From the NCBI GenBank assembly GCA_947455995.1, contig CANGQA010000024.1, positions 1 through 33,339 on the forward strand: a stretch of 33,339 bases of DNA, given 5' to 3'. The DNA is from Hyphomicrobiales bacterium (GTDB lineage: Bacteria > Pseudomonadota > Alphaproteobacteria > Rhizobiales > Beijerinckiaceae). The translations under genes were made by a program, and so were the position numbers. A model generated the notes under the pieces. That model ran no database searches and had not been told where the DNA came from. It saw only the letters and a list, made by a program, of their open reading frames with translations. Shown piece after piece: positions 8,543 through 17,848 of this stretch. Position 1 is the first letter of the stretch. Each line of letters opens with the position of its first letter.

Positions 8543-11026
8543 ATGGGGTTTTTGCCTCACATCCATCGGCTGGTTCTTTTCGTCTTTGTCCTGCATTTTG
8601 CGGGAAGCTTTGTTGCGTCTGCTCAAACCCTGACAGACAAGCTCAGTTCGCGCAGCGTGACCAAGGAAGATGACCGCCTTTTGGTTGAAGCCAATACGCT
8701 CGTCTATGACAAGGACAAGGGAACAGTGTCGGCTGTCGGTGATGCCCAGCTCTATTACCAGGGCAAGGTGCTCGAGGCCGATACCGTTATTTATGACCAG
8801 AAAACCAAACGTGTGCAGGCTATCGGTCATGTCCGTATGCGCGAGCCATCAGGCGAGATCGCCTATGGCGACAAGATGGAACTGACCGACGATTTCAAGG
8901 ATGGCTTCATCCAGTCATTGCGTATTTTGCGCGCTGACAAATCCCGTTTCGCTGCCCCTCACGCCGAACGGATCGATGGTGAGTCAACTGTATTCGAAAA
9001 AGGCACTTACACGGCTTGCGAGCCGTGCAAGGACGACCCGGAAAAGCCGCCATTGTGGCAGGTTCGCGCCACCAAGATCATCCACAAGAACGAAGAGCGG
9101 ATGATCTATTATGAAAATGCCACCATTGAATTTGGTGGTTTTCCGGTGTTCTGGATGCCCTATGCCTCTGCGCCTGACCCGACTGTCAAACGCAAGACAG
9201 GTTTCCTGCCCCCCCATTATATTGCCAATACCGCCTTGGGAACCGGCATCAGCATCCCCTTTTTCTGGAACCTGGCCCCTGATTACGAGCTGCGTTTAAC
9301 GCCGACCCTGCTGTCGCGCCAAGGGCTGTTGATGCAAACGGAATGGAGACAGCGGCTCGAAAATGGCCACTATAATATCCGTGCCAGTGGCATTCATCAG
9401 AACGATCCTTCGGCTTTCGCTCCTGCCCCCAACGGGGCGGGTGGGCGCAATATGCGAGGGTCAATTGAATCAACAGGCCTATTCTATATCAATGAGAAAT
9501 GGAAAACCGGCTGGGATATCAGCTTGTTATCCGATCGCTGGTTCTTGAAAAACTACCGGATGAAAAGTGAGAGTTTGACATCGTTCATCTCCTCCTCTCT
9601 CCAAACCTCGACCTCTACAGCCTATCTGACCGGTCAGGGTGATCGCAGCTTTTTCGATGCGCGCGGCTATTATTTCAAAACGCTGACGACGGGAAATGAC
9701 GTTCAAAAAAGCCAGCCTGTCATTGCACCGGTGATCGATTATGACCGCCGCTTCGAGACCCCGTCCTTCCTCGGTGGTGAAACACGTCTCACCGGTAATT
9801 TTACCAGTTCAAGCCGGCAGGAGGCTGATTATCGCAGTCTTTACCGCACTGGTTATGTGTTCGGCGATTATCAGGGGCCAGGTCATTCAACTTGCTTGGT
9901 CAACAGGTATAACCGCTCTGACTGTATTTTACGTGGTGTTGCCGGTAGTTATGACCGAGCCACAATGGAATTGGCATGGCGCAGGACCTTTATCGATCCT
10001 CTGGGCCAGTCATGGACCCCTTTTGGATCTTTGCGTACGGATGCCACTTTCTTGTCTCTTAATAATGGCGGTATCTATAACAGCTACCAGTCAAATTTCA
10101 TCGGCTCCAGCAATGAGGCCACCTTGCGGCCGATGGCAGCTGCCGGTGTGACCTATCGCTTTCCCTTTGTCGCCCGGCAATGGGGTATGACGCATGTGGT
10201 CGAACCGATTGGACAGATTATAACCCGTCCGGGTGAAATCAACATCAACCGGATTCCGAATGAAGACGCTCAAAGTCTGGTGTTTGATGACACCACACTC
10301 TTTGAAGTCAATAAATTCTCAGGTTATGACCGTGTTGAAGGCGGCACCCGCGCCAATATCGGTGCCAAATATAGCATTACCGGCGATGGTGGCGCATCAG
10401 CCAATGTGATGTTCGGGCAATCATTCCATTTGGCGGGCGTCAATTCCTTTGCCAATGGCGGGGCTGCAGGTGTTGGTCCGCAGTCGGGACTGGACACAAA
10501 CCAGTCGGATTATGTCGGTCGTATACAGCTGGTCCCTTCAGCCAATTACAGTTTCACCAGCAAGGCTCGTTTCGATGAAGTCAGCGGCGCCATGAAGCGG
10601 TTGGAACTGCAGGGCGCTGCAACCTATGGCCGGTTCTCGACAAATGTCACCTTCGGTCGATACGCTGCCCAGCCACTGATCGGTTATTCCTATCGCCGTG
10701 AAGGCGTTTTGGCGATGACCCGCTATGCGATTGACGACAATTATTACGTTTTTGGTGGTACTGCGCTCGATATGGCCCGTAAAGAAGCCGAATTGGCCTT
10801 GTTGGGTGCTAGCAGTCGTACAACCAATATGCCGGTTGTTTCAGGTGTGTTTGGTGGTCTGGGCTACAAGGACGAATGTGCCGTGTTCGAGTTAAGCTAT
10901 TCAGAAGCAATGGGTGGTGCAGTCTACGGCACTACACAGCGCAACCGTACTTTGCTGCTGCGGATCGAGCTGAAAACACTGGGCGCAACCCGTTTCAGTC
11001 AAAGCTCGACACCGGCTGAACAATAA
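8543..11026 (+). CDS. lptD: LPS-assembly protein LptD
   Basis: The 827-residue product has a signal peptide (about 1-28, cleaved near SAQ), an N-terminal OstA-like repeat domain with alternating strand motifs (LVYDKDKGTVSAVGDAQLYY, VIYDQKTKRVQAIGHVRMR) and a long C-terminal beta-barrel rich in aromatic-ending strands. It forms the outer-membrane LPS translocon with the lipoprotein LptE. Cysteines are at 159 and 162 (CEPC), 451, 461 and 779. There is no cysteine right after the signal peptide and only one near the C-terminus, so the disulfide pattern differs from the four-cysteine E. coli protein. A start with aggaaa upstream fits. It is followed by pdxA, with no surA between. Confidence 0.95.
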   Translation: MGFLPHIHRLVLFVFVLHFAGSFVASAQTLTDKLSSRSVTKEDDRLLVEANTLVYDKDKGTVSAVGDAQLYYQGKVLEADTVIYDQKTKRVQAIGHVRMREPSGEIAYGDKMELTDDFKDGFIQSLRILRADKSRFAAPHAERIDGESTVFEKGTYTACEPCKDDPEKPPLWQVRATKIIHKNEERMIYYENATIEFGGFPVFWMPYASAPDPTVKRKTGFLPPHYIANTALGTGISIPFFWNLAPDYELRLTPTLLSRQGLLMQTEWRQRLENGHYNIRASGIHQNDPSAFAPAPNGAGGRNMRGSIESTGLFYINEKWKTGWDISLLSDRWFLKNYRMKSESLTSFISSSLQTSTSTAYLTGQGDRSFFDARGYYFKTLTTGNDVQKSQPVIAPVIDYDRRFETPSFLGGETRLTGNFTSSSRQEADYRSLYRTGYVFGDYQGPGHSTCLVNRYNRSDCILRGVAGSYDRATMELAWRRTFIDPLGQSWTPFGSLRTDATFLSLNNGGIYNSYQSNFIGSSNEATLRPMAAAGVTYRFPFVARQWGMTHVVEPIGQIITRPGEININRIPNEDAQSLVFDDTTLFEVNKFSGYDRVEGGTRANIGAKYSITGDGGASANVMFGQSFHLAGVNSFANGGAAGVGPQSGLDTNQSDYVGRIQLVPSANYSFTSKARFDEVSGAMKRLELQGAATYGRFSTNVTFGRYAAQPLIGYSYRREGVLAMTRYAIDDNYYVFGGTALDMARKEAELALLGASSRTTNMPVVSGVFGGLGYKDECAVFELSYSEAMGGAVYGTTQRNRTLLLRIELKTLGATRFSQSSTPAEQ

Positions 11027-11089
11027 CCGTTCAGAACGCTCATTCCACATTCTTTTTTGATTTCCGTCAGGTTTTAGATAGTCGAGGAT

Positions 11090-12121
11090 ATGATGGTTCC
11101 GCCTCTGCTGGTGACAAGCGGTGATCCTGCCGGTATCGGTCCAGATGTGATCCTGTCATCCTACCAACTGCGCCACCAGCATCATCTGCCGCCCTTTGTT
11201 GTTCTTGGTGATATGGAGGCATTATCCGCACGGGGTCATCGTCTCGGCCTCGATATCCCGGTGATTGCAAGCACCCCAGAAAGCGCCCATCTGGATTTTG
11301 ACAAAGGGCTTCCGGTTTGGCCGGTATCGGCAAAGTCACCTGTTCAACCAGGGCACCCCGATCCAGCCAATGCCGATGCAATCATAAAAGCCATTCGCTT
11401 GGGTGTTGAAAGTCTCCATTCAGGGCGTGGTTCGGCCATTGTCACGGCCCCGATTGCCAAATCGGTCTTGCAAGCGGCAGGCTTTACCCATCCCGGTCAC
11501 ACGGAATTTCTGGCGGAACTGGCTGAAATGTCTTGGGGACTTCCTGTTCATCCCGTGATGATGATCTGGTCGCCGGTATTAGCCGTTGTGCCTTTGACCA
11601 TTCATATCCCGCTTAAATCTGTCTCCGAGATGATGACTGCCGATTTATTGGCCACCTGTGTGGAGATCATTGATCGCGATTGGCAGCGCTGGTTTGGCCA
11701 GTCGCGCCCACGTATGGTGCTGGCGGGTTTAAATCCCCATGCCGGCGAGGAAGGAAGGATCGGAACCGAAGAGCGCGATATTTTGTTCCCTGCCGTCAAA
11801 GCGTTGCAAGAACGTGGATTTAACATCAAAGGGCCGTTATCGGCTGACACACTTTTCCACCTTCGTGCCAGACAGACCTATGACATCGCTTTGTGCCCGA
11901 GCCATGATCAGGCACTCATTCCGGTCAAAACACTGGCTTTTGATGACGGGGTCAATGTCACGCTCGGCCTGCCCTTCATCCGTACCTCGCCCGATCATGG
12001 GACAGCCTTCGACATCGCTGGAAAGACCAGCAACGGTCTGTGTCTTGCCAAGCCCGACAGTATGATTGCGGCGCTAAAACTGGCGCAAACCATGCGTGAA
12101 CGAAGTGGATTTCGTCCATGA
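11090..12121 (+). CDS. pdxA: 4-hydroxythreonine-4-phosphate dehydrogenase
   Basis: The 343-residue product starts with [15 protein letters not shown], the classical PdxA opening. Metal-binding histidines are seen in [27 protein letters not shown] and [12 protein letters not shown], and the C-terminus contains [14 protein letters not shown]. The enzyme oxidises 4-phosphohydroxy-L-threonine in the DXP-dependent route to pyridoxal 5'-phosphate, acting with PdxJ, which is not in the window. GAGG lies directly before the start. Its stop overlaps the rsmA start (ATGA), so the two are translationally coupled, a pairing common to many proteobacteria. Confidence 0.97.
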   Translation: MMVPPLLVTSGDPAGIGPDVILSSYQLRHQHHLPPFVVLGDMEALSARGHRLGLDIPVIASTPESAHLDFDKGLPVWPVSAKSPVQPGHPDPANADAIIKAIRLGVESLHSGRGSAIVTAPIAKSVLQAAGFTHPGHTEFLAELAEMSWGLPVHPVMMIWSPVLAVVPLTIHIPLKSVSEMMTADLLATCVEIIDRDWQRWFGQSRPRMVLAGLNPHAGEEGRIGTEERDILFPAVKALQERGFNIKGPLSADTLFHLRARQTYDIALCPSHDQALIPVKTLAFDDGVNVTLGLPFIRTSPDHGTAFDIAGKTSNGLCLAKPDSMIAALKLAQTMRERSGFRP

Positions 12122-12978
12122 TGGCAGCAGACGGATTACCGCCTTTACGCGATGTTATCGCCAAATATGAGCTGGGAGCCAAAAAATCCCTTGGGCAGAA
12201 TTTTCTGCTTGATCTCAATCTGACCGGACGCATAGCGCGGTCGGCTGGCGATCTCACTCAAACCACCATTATTGAGATTGGTCCCGGTCCGGGCGGCCTC
12301 ACCCGCGCATTGCTGGCCAATGGTGCCAAAAAGGTCATTGCGGTCGAACGTGATGAACGTTGCCTCCCCGCTTTGGCGGAGATTGCGGCCCATTATCCGG
12401 ATCGTTTGCAGGTCATTGCGGGCGATGCCATGACCGTACCACTGGCCGATTATCTTCTGCCGGACGAACCCTGCCGCATTGTCGCCAATCTGCCCTATAA
12501 TATCGGGACAGCTTTGCTGATCGGATGGCTCGAAACCATGCCATGGCCTCCTTTTTTCCAGAGTCTGACGCTGATGTTCCAGCGCGAGGTGGCTGAACGG
12601 ATTGTTGCAACGCCGCATGAACAGAAGGAATACGGGCGCTTGGCGGTCATATCAAACTGGCGTTGCGATACAAAAATTCTGTTCGATGTCTCCCCCAGTG
12701 CATTCACCCCTCCGCCAAAAGTGACATCCTCGGTGGTGCAGTTGATACCACGTCCGCATCCCCAGCCCTGCAACATGCAAACCTTGTCCCGGGTCACGGC
12801 AGCGGCTTTCGGTCAAAGGCGCAAAATGCTTCGCCAAAGCCTCAAAGCCCTTGGAGCAGACCCGTTAGCCTTGCTTGCTTCCGTTGGCATCGAACCCACG
12901 TTGAGGGCCGAAACGGTGGCTGTTGAGGGTTTTGTGGCTTTGGCACAGGCTTATGACGCCCTTGGGCAACACGAGTGA
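12118..12978 (+). CDS. rsmA: 16S rRNA (adenine1518/1519-N6)-dimethyltransferase
   Basis: The 286-residue product has the [10 protein letters not shown] start motif, the SAM-binding [14 protein letters not shown] (motif I), and the catalytic NLPYNIGT motif (motif IV) with FQREVAERI downstream. RsmA/KsgA dimethylates two adjacent adenines in helix 45 of 16S rRNA late in small-subunit assembly. Two methionines open the frame; the first overlaps the pdxA stop. The TGA stop at 12976-12978 touches the stop codon of the convergent gmk gene with no intervening base. Confidence 0.97.
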   Translation: MMAADGLPPLRDVIAKYELGAKKSLGQNFLLDLNLTGRIARSAGDLTQTTIIEIGPGPGGLTRALLANGAKKVIAVERDERCLPALAEIAAHYPDRLQVIAGDAMTVPLADYLLPDEPCRIVANLPYNIGTALLIGWLETMPWPPFFQSLTLMFQREVAERIVATPHEQKEYGRLAVISNWRCDTKILFDVSPSAFTPPPKVTSSVVQLIPRPHPQPCNMQTLSRVTAAAFGQRRKMLRQSLKALGADPLALLASVGIEPTLRAETVAVEGFVALAQAYDALGQHE

Positions 12979-13638
12979 TTATAAATCGGCAGCCAGCCCG
13001 TCGATAAAGCTCTGCAAACCCAATTGGCGATCGCGACGCAAACGCTCAGCGACAAGAATAGCCTTCAACCGGGAGAAAGTGCGGTTCAGATCATCATTGA
13101 CCAGCACGTAATCATAATCTCTCCAGCGATCGATCTCGCATTTGGCAGCGGCCAAACGCTGGTTGATGACCTCGGCACTATCCTCGGCACGGCGGTGCAG
13201 GCGCTGGCGTAATTCGGGAATCGATGGCGGCAAAATGAAGATACTCACCACATCATCCGGTGCATTCGCGCGCACTTGCTGGGCGCCCTGATAATCAATA
13301 TCGAACAGAATATCCTTGCCCTGCATCAGCGATGCTTCAATAGGCTTTTTGGGAGAACCATAGAAATTTCCGTGAACCTCGGCCCATTCAAGCAATTCGC
13401 CGCGATCGCGCAAATCCAGAAATTCGGTTTTCTGGATAAAGTGATAGTGAACACCCTCCACTTCGCTCGGCCTCCGCGTGCGTGTTGTGACCGAGATTGA
13501 AAGAGTGAGGCTTGGTTCTTCCTCACGCAAGAGCCGTGTCAGCGTTGTTTTGCCGGCGCCGGATGGCGAGGATAGCACCAGCATCAAGCCGCGGCGGCCG
13601 ATCACATTGTTCTCGAGAGTGGCCGTTTCGATGCTCAT
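12979..13638 (-). CDS. gmk: Guanylate kinase
   Basis: The 219-residue product has the P-loop [11 protein letters not shown] near residue 24, the GMP-binding [17 protein letters not shown] segment and the lid-region [14 protein letters not shown]. It phosphorylates GMP to GDP in nucleotide metabolism. GAGGATATT precedes the ATG. It is the last gene of the minus-strand fabD-to-gmk run, 51 bp after mltG. Relatives normally have yicC between mltG and gmk; it is not present here. The gene ends base-to-base against rsmA. Confidence 0.97.
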   Translation of the reverse strand: MSIETATLENNVIGRRGLMLVLSSPSGAGKTTLTRLLREEEPSLTLSISVTTRTRRPSEVEGVHYHFIQKTEFLDLRDRGELLEWAEVHGNFYGSPKKPIEASLMQGKDILFDIDYQGAQQVRANAPDDVVSIFILPPSIPELRQRLHRRAEDSAEVINQRLAAAKCEIDRWRDYDYVLVNDDLNRTFSRLKAILVAERLRRDRQLGLQSFIDGLAADL

Positions 13639-13689
13639 AATATCCTCGTGTGGTGCCGTGTCTGACCGATAGCAAAAAACCGGAACGGT

Positions 13690-15138
13690 TCAATTCATTT
13701 TTGGAATGGTCTTCGGTGTCGTCAAATCGAAATTTTGATCGGGACCAGGGGCCGCAGTACTGCCGGAACCGTCACGCAAGCCCGCAGGTGGCAATGGCGG
13801 GAGTGGAACATTGATTGGCGGCACAAAGCTTCCTGCAGTATCGGGTGCTTGAACATTTGCGGATGGTGTCATTGCCGCCGCAATGGGTGGGTTTCCGACC
13901 GGAGTGGTCTGTGCGGGAACAGCAGGCGAAACAGGCTTGGAATTGGCTGGCGGAGACGTGGTTGCCTGAGGGGCAATTGCCGGTATTGTCGGCGACTGAG
14001 CGGCCGGTGCCGAAGATTCCTTCCTGTCGTTTTCGATCTGGCGCCAGCGCACCACATTGCGTTGATGCTGTTCGAGTGTTTCAGCAAACACATGACCGCC
14101 GGTCCCATCGGCGACAAAATAGAGTTCTTTGGTCTGTGAGGGATTAATGACAGCCTCCAAAGCGGCGCGGCCAGGATTGCCGATCGGTGCCGGAGGAAGT
14201 GCAGGGATCACATAAGTATTGTATGGCGTTTGCGATTCAATATCACTGCGGGTCAACGAACGCCCCAGACTGCCTTTTCCGCCAACAAGACCGTAAATGA
14301 TGGTTGGGTCGGATTGCAGGCGCATTTTCTTTTCAAGCCTGTTGAGGAACACCCGCGCCACGCGGGGACGCTCATCAGCCTTGCCGGTTTCCTTTTCGAC
14401 AATGGAGGCCAGCACCACCATTTCAGCGGGAGACTGGATCGGCAGACCAGCCACACGACGAGACCATAATTCTTTCACCACTCTGGTCTGATCCTGCATC
14501 ATGCGGTCGAGCAATTGCTGGCGGTTCATCCCCCGTGAAAATTTATAGGTTTCAGGAAGCAAACTGCCTTCAGGTGGCACCGAGATAATTTCACCACTCA
14601 AAAACTCACTCTCTTTGAGGTGGTCAACAACCTGCTGGCTGGTCAAACCTTCCTTGATCAAGATCGCTTGCAGGATCGCCTTGCCCTCAGTGAGTGTGCC
14701 TATCACCTCTTCAAGACTGGCCTTCTGCTTGAACATATATTCGCCAGCCTTGATCTTGGACGACACACCATTGATATAAATAGCCGCCATCAGCAAGATC
14801 GGCCGGTCAACCACTCCATCCTGCACCAGTTGCTCGACCACATCGGACAAGCCGCCTTTGATCAGGACAACCTTGTCAGTCGGCAGAGGGCCTTGGGAGA
14901 TATATTGTTCGTTAATCGTATAGCCTGCGCCAATCAGCAGGGCTACGGATATGACCATAATCAGAGCCAGTCTGGTCAGATACCCCAAAATCGACAGCAC
15001 AGTGCCACTGGATTCCATGCTCGGTTCCGGCACAGAGACTGGTTTGAGAGCCGCAGACGGGCTTTTGGGCACAAGGCGGCCAATGAGGCTGCGCTTTGCG
15101 ACGTGAAACCGGTCTTCTTCAGGATTTCCTGGCGGCAT
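13690..15138 (-). CDS. mltG: Endolytic peptidoglycan transglycosylase MltG
   Basis: The 482-residue product has a cytoplasmic N-terminal tail of about 48 residues, one membrane helix (about 49-72) and a periplasmic YceG domain. The LASIVEKETG motif contains the catalytic glutamate at residue 248, and the segment with RLQSDPTIIYGL and YNTYVIPALPPAPIGNPG is the family core. MltG cuts nascent glycan strands near the inner membrane and releases them from synthesis. After the domain (from about residue 370) comes a proline/alanine/threonine-rich, probably disordered periplasmic tail of about 110 residues. It lies downstream of fabF after a 144-bp gap containing a hairpin, so it may have its own promoter. 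Confidence 0.95.
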   Translation of the reverse strand: MPPGNPEEDRFHVAKRSLIGRLVPKSPSAALKPVSVPEPSMESSGTVLSILGYLTRLALIMVISVALLIGAGYTINEQYISQGPLPTDKVVLIKGGLSDVVEQLVQDGVVDRPILLMAAIYINGVSSKIKAGEYMFKQKASLEEVIGTLTEGKAILQAILIKEGLTSQQVVDHLKESEFLSGEIISVPPEGSLLPETYKFSRGMNRQQLLDRMMQDQTRVVKELWSRRVAGLPIQSPAEMVVLASIVEKETGKADERPRVARVFLNRLEKKMRLQSDPTIIYGLVGGKGSLGRSLTRSDIESQTPYNTYVIPALPPAPIGNPGRAALEAVINPSQTKELYFVADGTGGHVFAETLEQHQRNVVRWRQIENDRKESSAPAAQSPTIPAIAPQATTSPPANSKPVSPAVPAQTTPVGNPPIAAAMTPSANVQAPDTAGSFVPPINVPLPPLPPAGLRDGSGSTAAPGPDQNFDLTTPKTIPKMN

Positions 15139-15259
15139 ACTGGAGCACTTCCTTCAGGTTATACACAACCCGCCATCAGGGTGAGAACATCAGGGTCTCG
15201 CTTGAAAGATCCGTTGTCTTAACACCGACCGTGAGCAGACCAGATCTTTAAAATCCAAA

Positions 15260-15274
15260 CATGGCAAAGCCATG
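15260..15274 (-). terminator. Hairpin after fabF, possible weak terminator
   Basis: CATGGC-TTT-GCCATG is a perfect six-base-pair stem with a three-base loop, eight bases past the fabF stop. On the minus strand it is followed by a T-rich but interrupted stretch (TTTGGATTTT). The stem is short and the U-tract imperfect, so partial termination ahead of mltG is the most that can be suggested. Confidence 0.35.
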
Positions 15275-15282
15275 GCGTAATT

Positions 15283-16548
15283 TTATTGCTGGAACCGCCT
15301 GAAAACCAAAGAAGCATTGGTGCCACCAAAGCCGAACGAATTCGACAAGGCCACATCGACCTTACGCTTCTGCGCTTTGTGCGGAACCAGATCAATGCGT
15401 GTTTCCACAGAAGGATGATCAAGATTAAGCGTGGGCGGGACAACACCGTCACAAATTGCCAAAATCGAGAATATCGCCTCGATTGCACCCGCAGCACCCA
15501 GCAAATGTCCGGTAGCGGATTTGGTCGAGGACATGGCAATACCTGTTGCTGCGTCACCCACCAGACGTTCAACCGCCCGCAATTCAATTTCGTCACCTAA
15601 TGGCGTCGATGTGCCATGGGCATTGATGTAATCCAGATCGGAGGCAGCAAGGCCGGCCCGCTTCAATGCCGCCGTCATGCAACGGAACGCGCCATCCCCA
15701 TCTTCAGCGGGGGATGTGATGTGGTAAGCATCACCAGACATTCCATAGCCGACCACCTCGGCATAGATTTTAGCACCACGTGCTTGCGCGTGCTCAAGGC
15801 TCTCGAGCACAACAACACCCGATCCCTCGCCCATCACAAAACCGTCCCGATCACGATCATACGGACGCGAGGCACGATGCGGTTCTTCGTTGAAATTGGT
15901 GGAAAGCGCCTTACAGGCAGCAAAACCGGCCATTGAAAGACGATTGATCGGCGATTCGGCTCCGCCCGCAACCATCACCTCGGCATCGCCAAGAGCAACC
16001 AAACGCGCCGCATCACCGATGGCATGTGCGCCTGTCGAACATGCCGTTACCACGGCATGATTGGGCCCTTTAAGACCAAATTCTATGGAAACATAGCCGG
16101 AAGCCATATTGATGATGCGACCGGGAATAAAGAAAGGGGAAACGCGACGCGGTCCCTTTTCAATCAAAGTCACGGAAGCCTCATAGATGCCGCCGATCCC
16201 GCCAATCCCAGAGCCGATCATAACACCGGTTCTGGTCTGGTCTTCATAGCTTTGGGGATGCCAATTTGCATCGTCTAGAGCCTGACGGGCACCCGCCATA
16301 CCATAAATGATGAAATCATCAACTTTGCGTTGATCTTTTGGATCCATCCACTGATCGGCATTGAACAGGCCATCGGCTTTATCGCCAGCCGGGATCTGGA
16401 AAGCGACGCGGGCAGGCAAATCCGAAACATCGAAACGGTCGATAGGAACCGCTCCACTCTGTCCCGCAATCAACCTTTCCCAAGTCTGCTTTACCCCGCA
16501 ACCAAGCGGAGTAACCATCCCTAATCCAGTCACGACGACTCGCCGCAT
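15283..16548 (-). CDS. fabF: Beta-ketoacyl-ACP synthase II
   Basis: From the ATG at 16548 the product has 421 residues, the usual FabF length, and starts MRRVVVTGLGMVTPLG. The catalytic triad is visible: Cys170 in TACSTGAHA, a histidine in NAHGTSTPLGD and a histidine in KSATGHLLGAAG. The enzyme elongates acyl-ACP with malonyl-ACP in type II fatty-acid synthesis and governs temperature-responsive cis-vaccenate formation in E. coli. The start is preferred to an in-frame ATG 21 bp upstream because GGAG is suitably placed before it. It follows acpP by 33 bp and is probably co-transcribed with it. Confidence 0.96.
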   Translation of the reverse strand: MRRVVVTGLGMVTPLGCGVKQTWERLIAGQSGAVPIDRFDVSDLPARVAFQIPAGDKADGLFNADQWMDPKDQRKVDDFIIYGMAGARQALDDANWHPQSYEDQTRTGVMIGSGIGGIGGIYEASVTLIEKGPRRVSPFFIPGRIINMASGYVSIEFGLKGPNHAVVTACSTGAHAIGDAARLVALGDAEVMVAGGAESPINRLSMAGFAACKALSTNFNEEPHRASRPYDRDRDGFVMGEGSGVVVLESLEHAQARGAKIYAEVVGYGMSGDAYHITSPAEDGDGAFRCMTAALKRAGLAASDLDYINAHGTSTPLGDEIELRAVERLVGDAATGIAMSSTKSATGHLLGAAGAIEAIFSILAICDGVVPPTLNLDHPSVETRIDLVPHKAQKRKVDVALSNSFGFGGTNASLVFRRFQQ

Positions 16549-16581
16549 GGTGCCCTGCTCCGATCCCATCAGAGAAAAGCC

Positions 16582-16818
16582 TTAGCCGGCCTTTTTCTCA
16601 AGGAAGGACACTGCATCGCCAACCGTACGGATGGTTTCAGCGGCATCATCTGGAATTTCAACCGAGAATTCTTCTTCAAAAGCCATCACCAGTTCAACGG
16701 TGTCGAGGCTGTCTGCGCCCAGATCGTCGATGAAGTTTGCGGTGTCGATAACCTTTTCAGCATCAACGCCGAGATGCTCGATTACGATTTTTTTCACGCG
16801 GGCTGCGATATCGCTCAT
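16582..16818 (-). CDS. acpP: Acyl carrier protein
   Basis: The 78-residue acidic protein has the phosphopantetheine site [10 protein letters not shown] with Ser37 and the following acidic helix II that docks with Fab enzymes. It carries growing acyl chains for fatty-acid and lipid A synthesis. A strong GAGGGAATGAC ribosome-binding region precedes the ATG, in keeping with the very high expression usual for this gene. The 279-bp gap to the fabG stop allows an independent acpP promoter. Confidence 0.98.
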   Translation of the reverse strand: MSDIAARVKKIVIEHLGVDAEKVIDTANFIDDLGADSLDTVELVMAFEEEFSVEIPDDAAETIRTVGDAVSFLEKKAG

Positions 16819-16849
16819 GTCATTCCCTCATAAAAGAGAGCGGCCATCC

Positions 16850-16878
16850 TTGACAGCCACTGTTGGTATCAATGTCAA
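16850..16878 (-). promoter_or_regulatory. Inverted repeat upstream of acpP, possible promoter or operator
   Basis: On the minus strand TTGACA (16878-16873) is followed after 17 bases by TGTCAA (16855-16850), so the perfect -35 consensus and its mirror image form a 6-bp inverted repeat 32 bp ahead of the acpP start. The spacing suits a sigma-70 promoter, but TGTCAA is a poor -10. A protein-binding palindrome over the acpP promoter is an alternative. Position and symmetry are the only evidence. Confidence 0.3.
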
Positions 16879-17051
16879 CGCATCACGCGCTGCTTATCAG
16901 AAAACACACATCCAGTAAGGCACAATGACAGCATGATTGATCATCATCCTGTCATAGCACCGGAAATGGGCAACAAGTTTGGGCTTGCTGCTTCAGTCCC
17001 CCCGAACCGGAAGTGAGGGGTTGGTATCATACTTCCAAATGCAATGCGAGA

Positions 17052-17086
17052 GGGTGAATGCACCCATACCAAAACAATCGTTTTGG
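17052..17086 (-). terminator. Two stem-loops after fabG, possible terminator
   Basis: Twelve bases past the fabG stop, the minus strand has CCAAAAC-GATT-GTTTTGG (17086-17069), a perfect seven-base-pair stem, followed by GGGTG-CATT-CACCC (17065-17052), a perfect five-base-pair stem. No clear T tract follows. The structures may attenuate fabD-fabG transcription before acpP or protect the mRNA 3' end. Confidence 0.35.
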
Positions 17087-17097
17087 GCTTAAACCAT

Positions 17098-17835
17098 TCA
17101 AATCATTGCCATTCCACCGTTTACATGCAAAGTCTGGCCCGTAACATAAGATGCTTCTTGGCTGGCAAGATACACAACGGACGCCCCAATCTCATCCGGA
17201 GTCCCCAAACGATTGGCCGGAACAGAGGTCAAAATCGTCTCTTTTTGCTTGTCATTGAGCACATCTGTCATCGGCGTCGAGATAAAACCTGGCGCCACGC
17301 AATTCACAGTTATATTTCGGCTCGCAACCTCTGCAGCCAATGCTTTCGACATGCCCACAAGAGCCGCTTTAGAGGCCGCGTAATTGGCCTGACCGGGATT
17401 ACCAGTCGTACCAACCACCGAAGTGATCGAGATAATCCGTCCCCAACGACGTTTCATCATCCCCTTGATGGCCGAACGCGAAAGGCGGAATGCCGCATCA
17501 AGATTGACGCGTAACACCAAATCCCAGTCATCGTCTTTCATCCGCATAAACAACCCGTCCCGGGTCAGACCGGCATTGTTGACCAATATATCGAGACTCC
17601 CCATCGCCGTTTCTGCAGCAGGAACAAGCGCTTCAACGCTGGCAGGATCGGAAAGATCGGCGGGGCATACAAAAGCACGTTCACCCAATTCATGCGCCAG
17701 AGCCTCCAGCACATCCTTGCGTGTTCCGGAAAGAGCCACTGTTGCACCCTGATGATGCAAGGCGCGAGCAATAGCGCCCCCAATTCCGCCTGTAGCCCCT
17801 GTGACAAGGGCTGTTTTACCTGTCAGATCAAACAT
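17098..17835 (-). CDS. fabG: 3-oxoacyl-ACP reductase
   Basis: The 245-residue short-chain dehydrogenase has the NADP-binding TGATGGIGGAIA motif near residue 12, NNAG at 87-90, and the active-site set Asn111, Ser139, Tyr152 and Lys156 (YAASK). The ending YVTGQTLHVNGGMAM is typical of FabG. It reduces 3-oxoacyl-ACP in each elongation cycle. AGAGGAT lies before the start. The position between fabD and acpP, 13 bp from fabD, separates it from the many other SDR family members. Confidence 0.97.
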   Translation of the reverse strand: MFDLTGKTALVTGATGGIGGAIARALHHQGATVALSGTRKDVLEALAHELGERAFVCPADLSDPASVEALVPAAETAMGSLDILVNNAGLTRDGLFMRMKDDDWDLVLRVNLDAAFRLSRSAIKGMMKRRWGRIISITSVVGTTGNPGQANYAASKAALVGMSKALAAEVASRNITVNCVAPGFISTPMTDVLNDKQKETILTSVPANRLGTPDEIGASVVYLASQEASYVTGQTLHVNGGMAMI

Positions 17836-17848
17836 GGTCTATCCTCTC

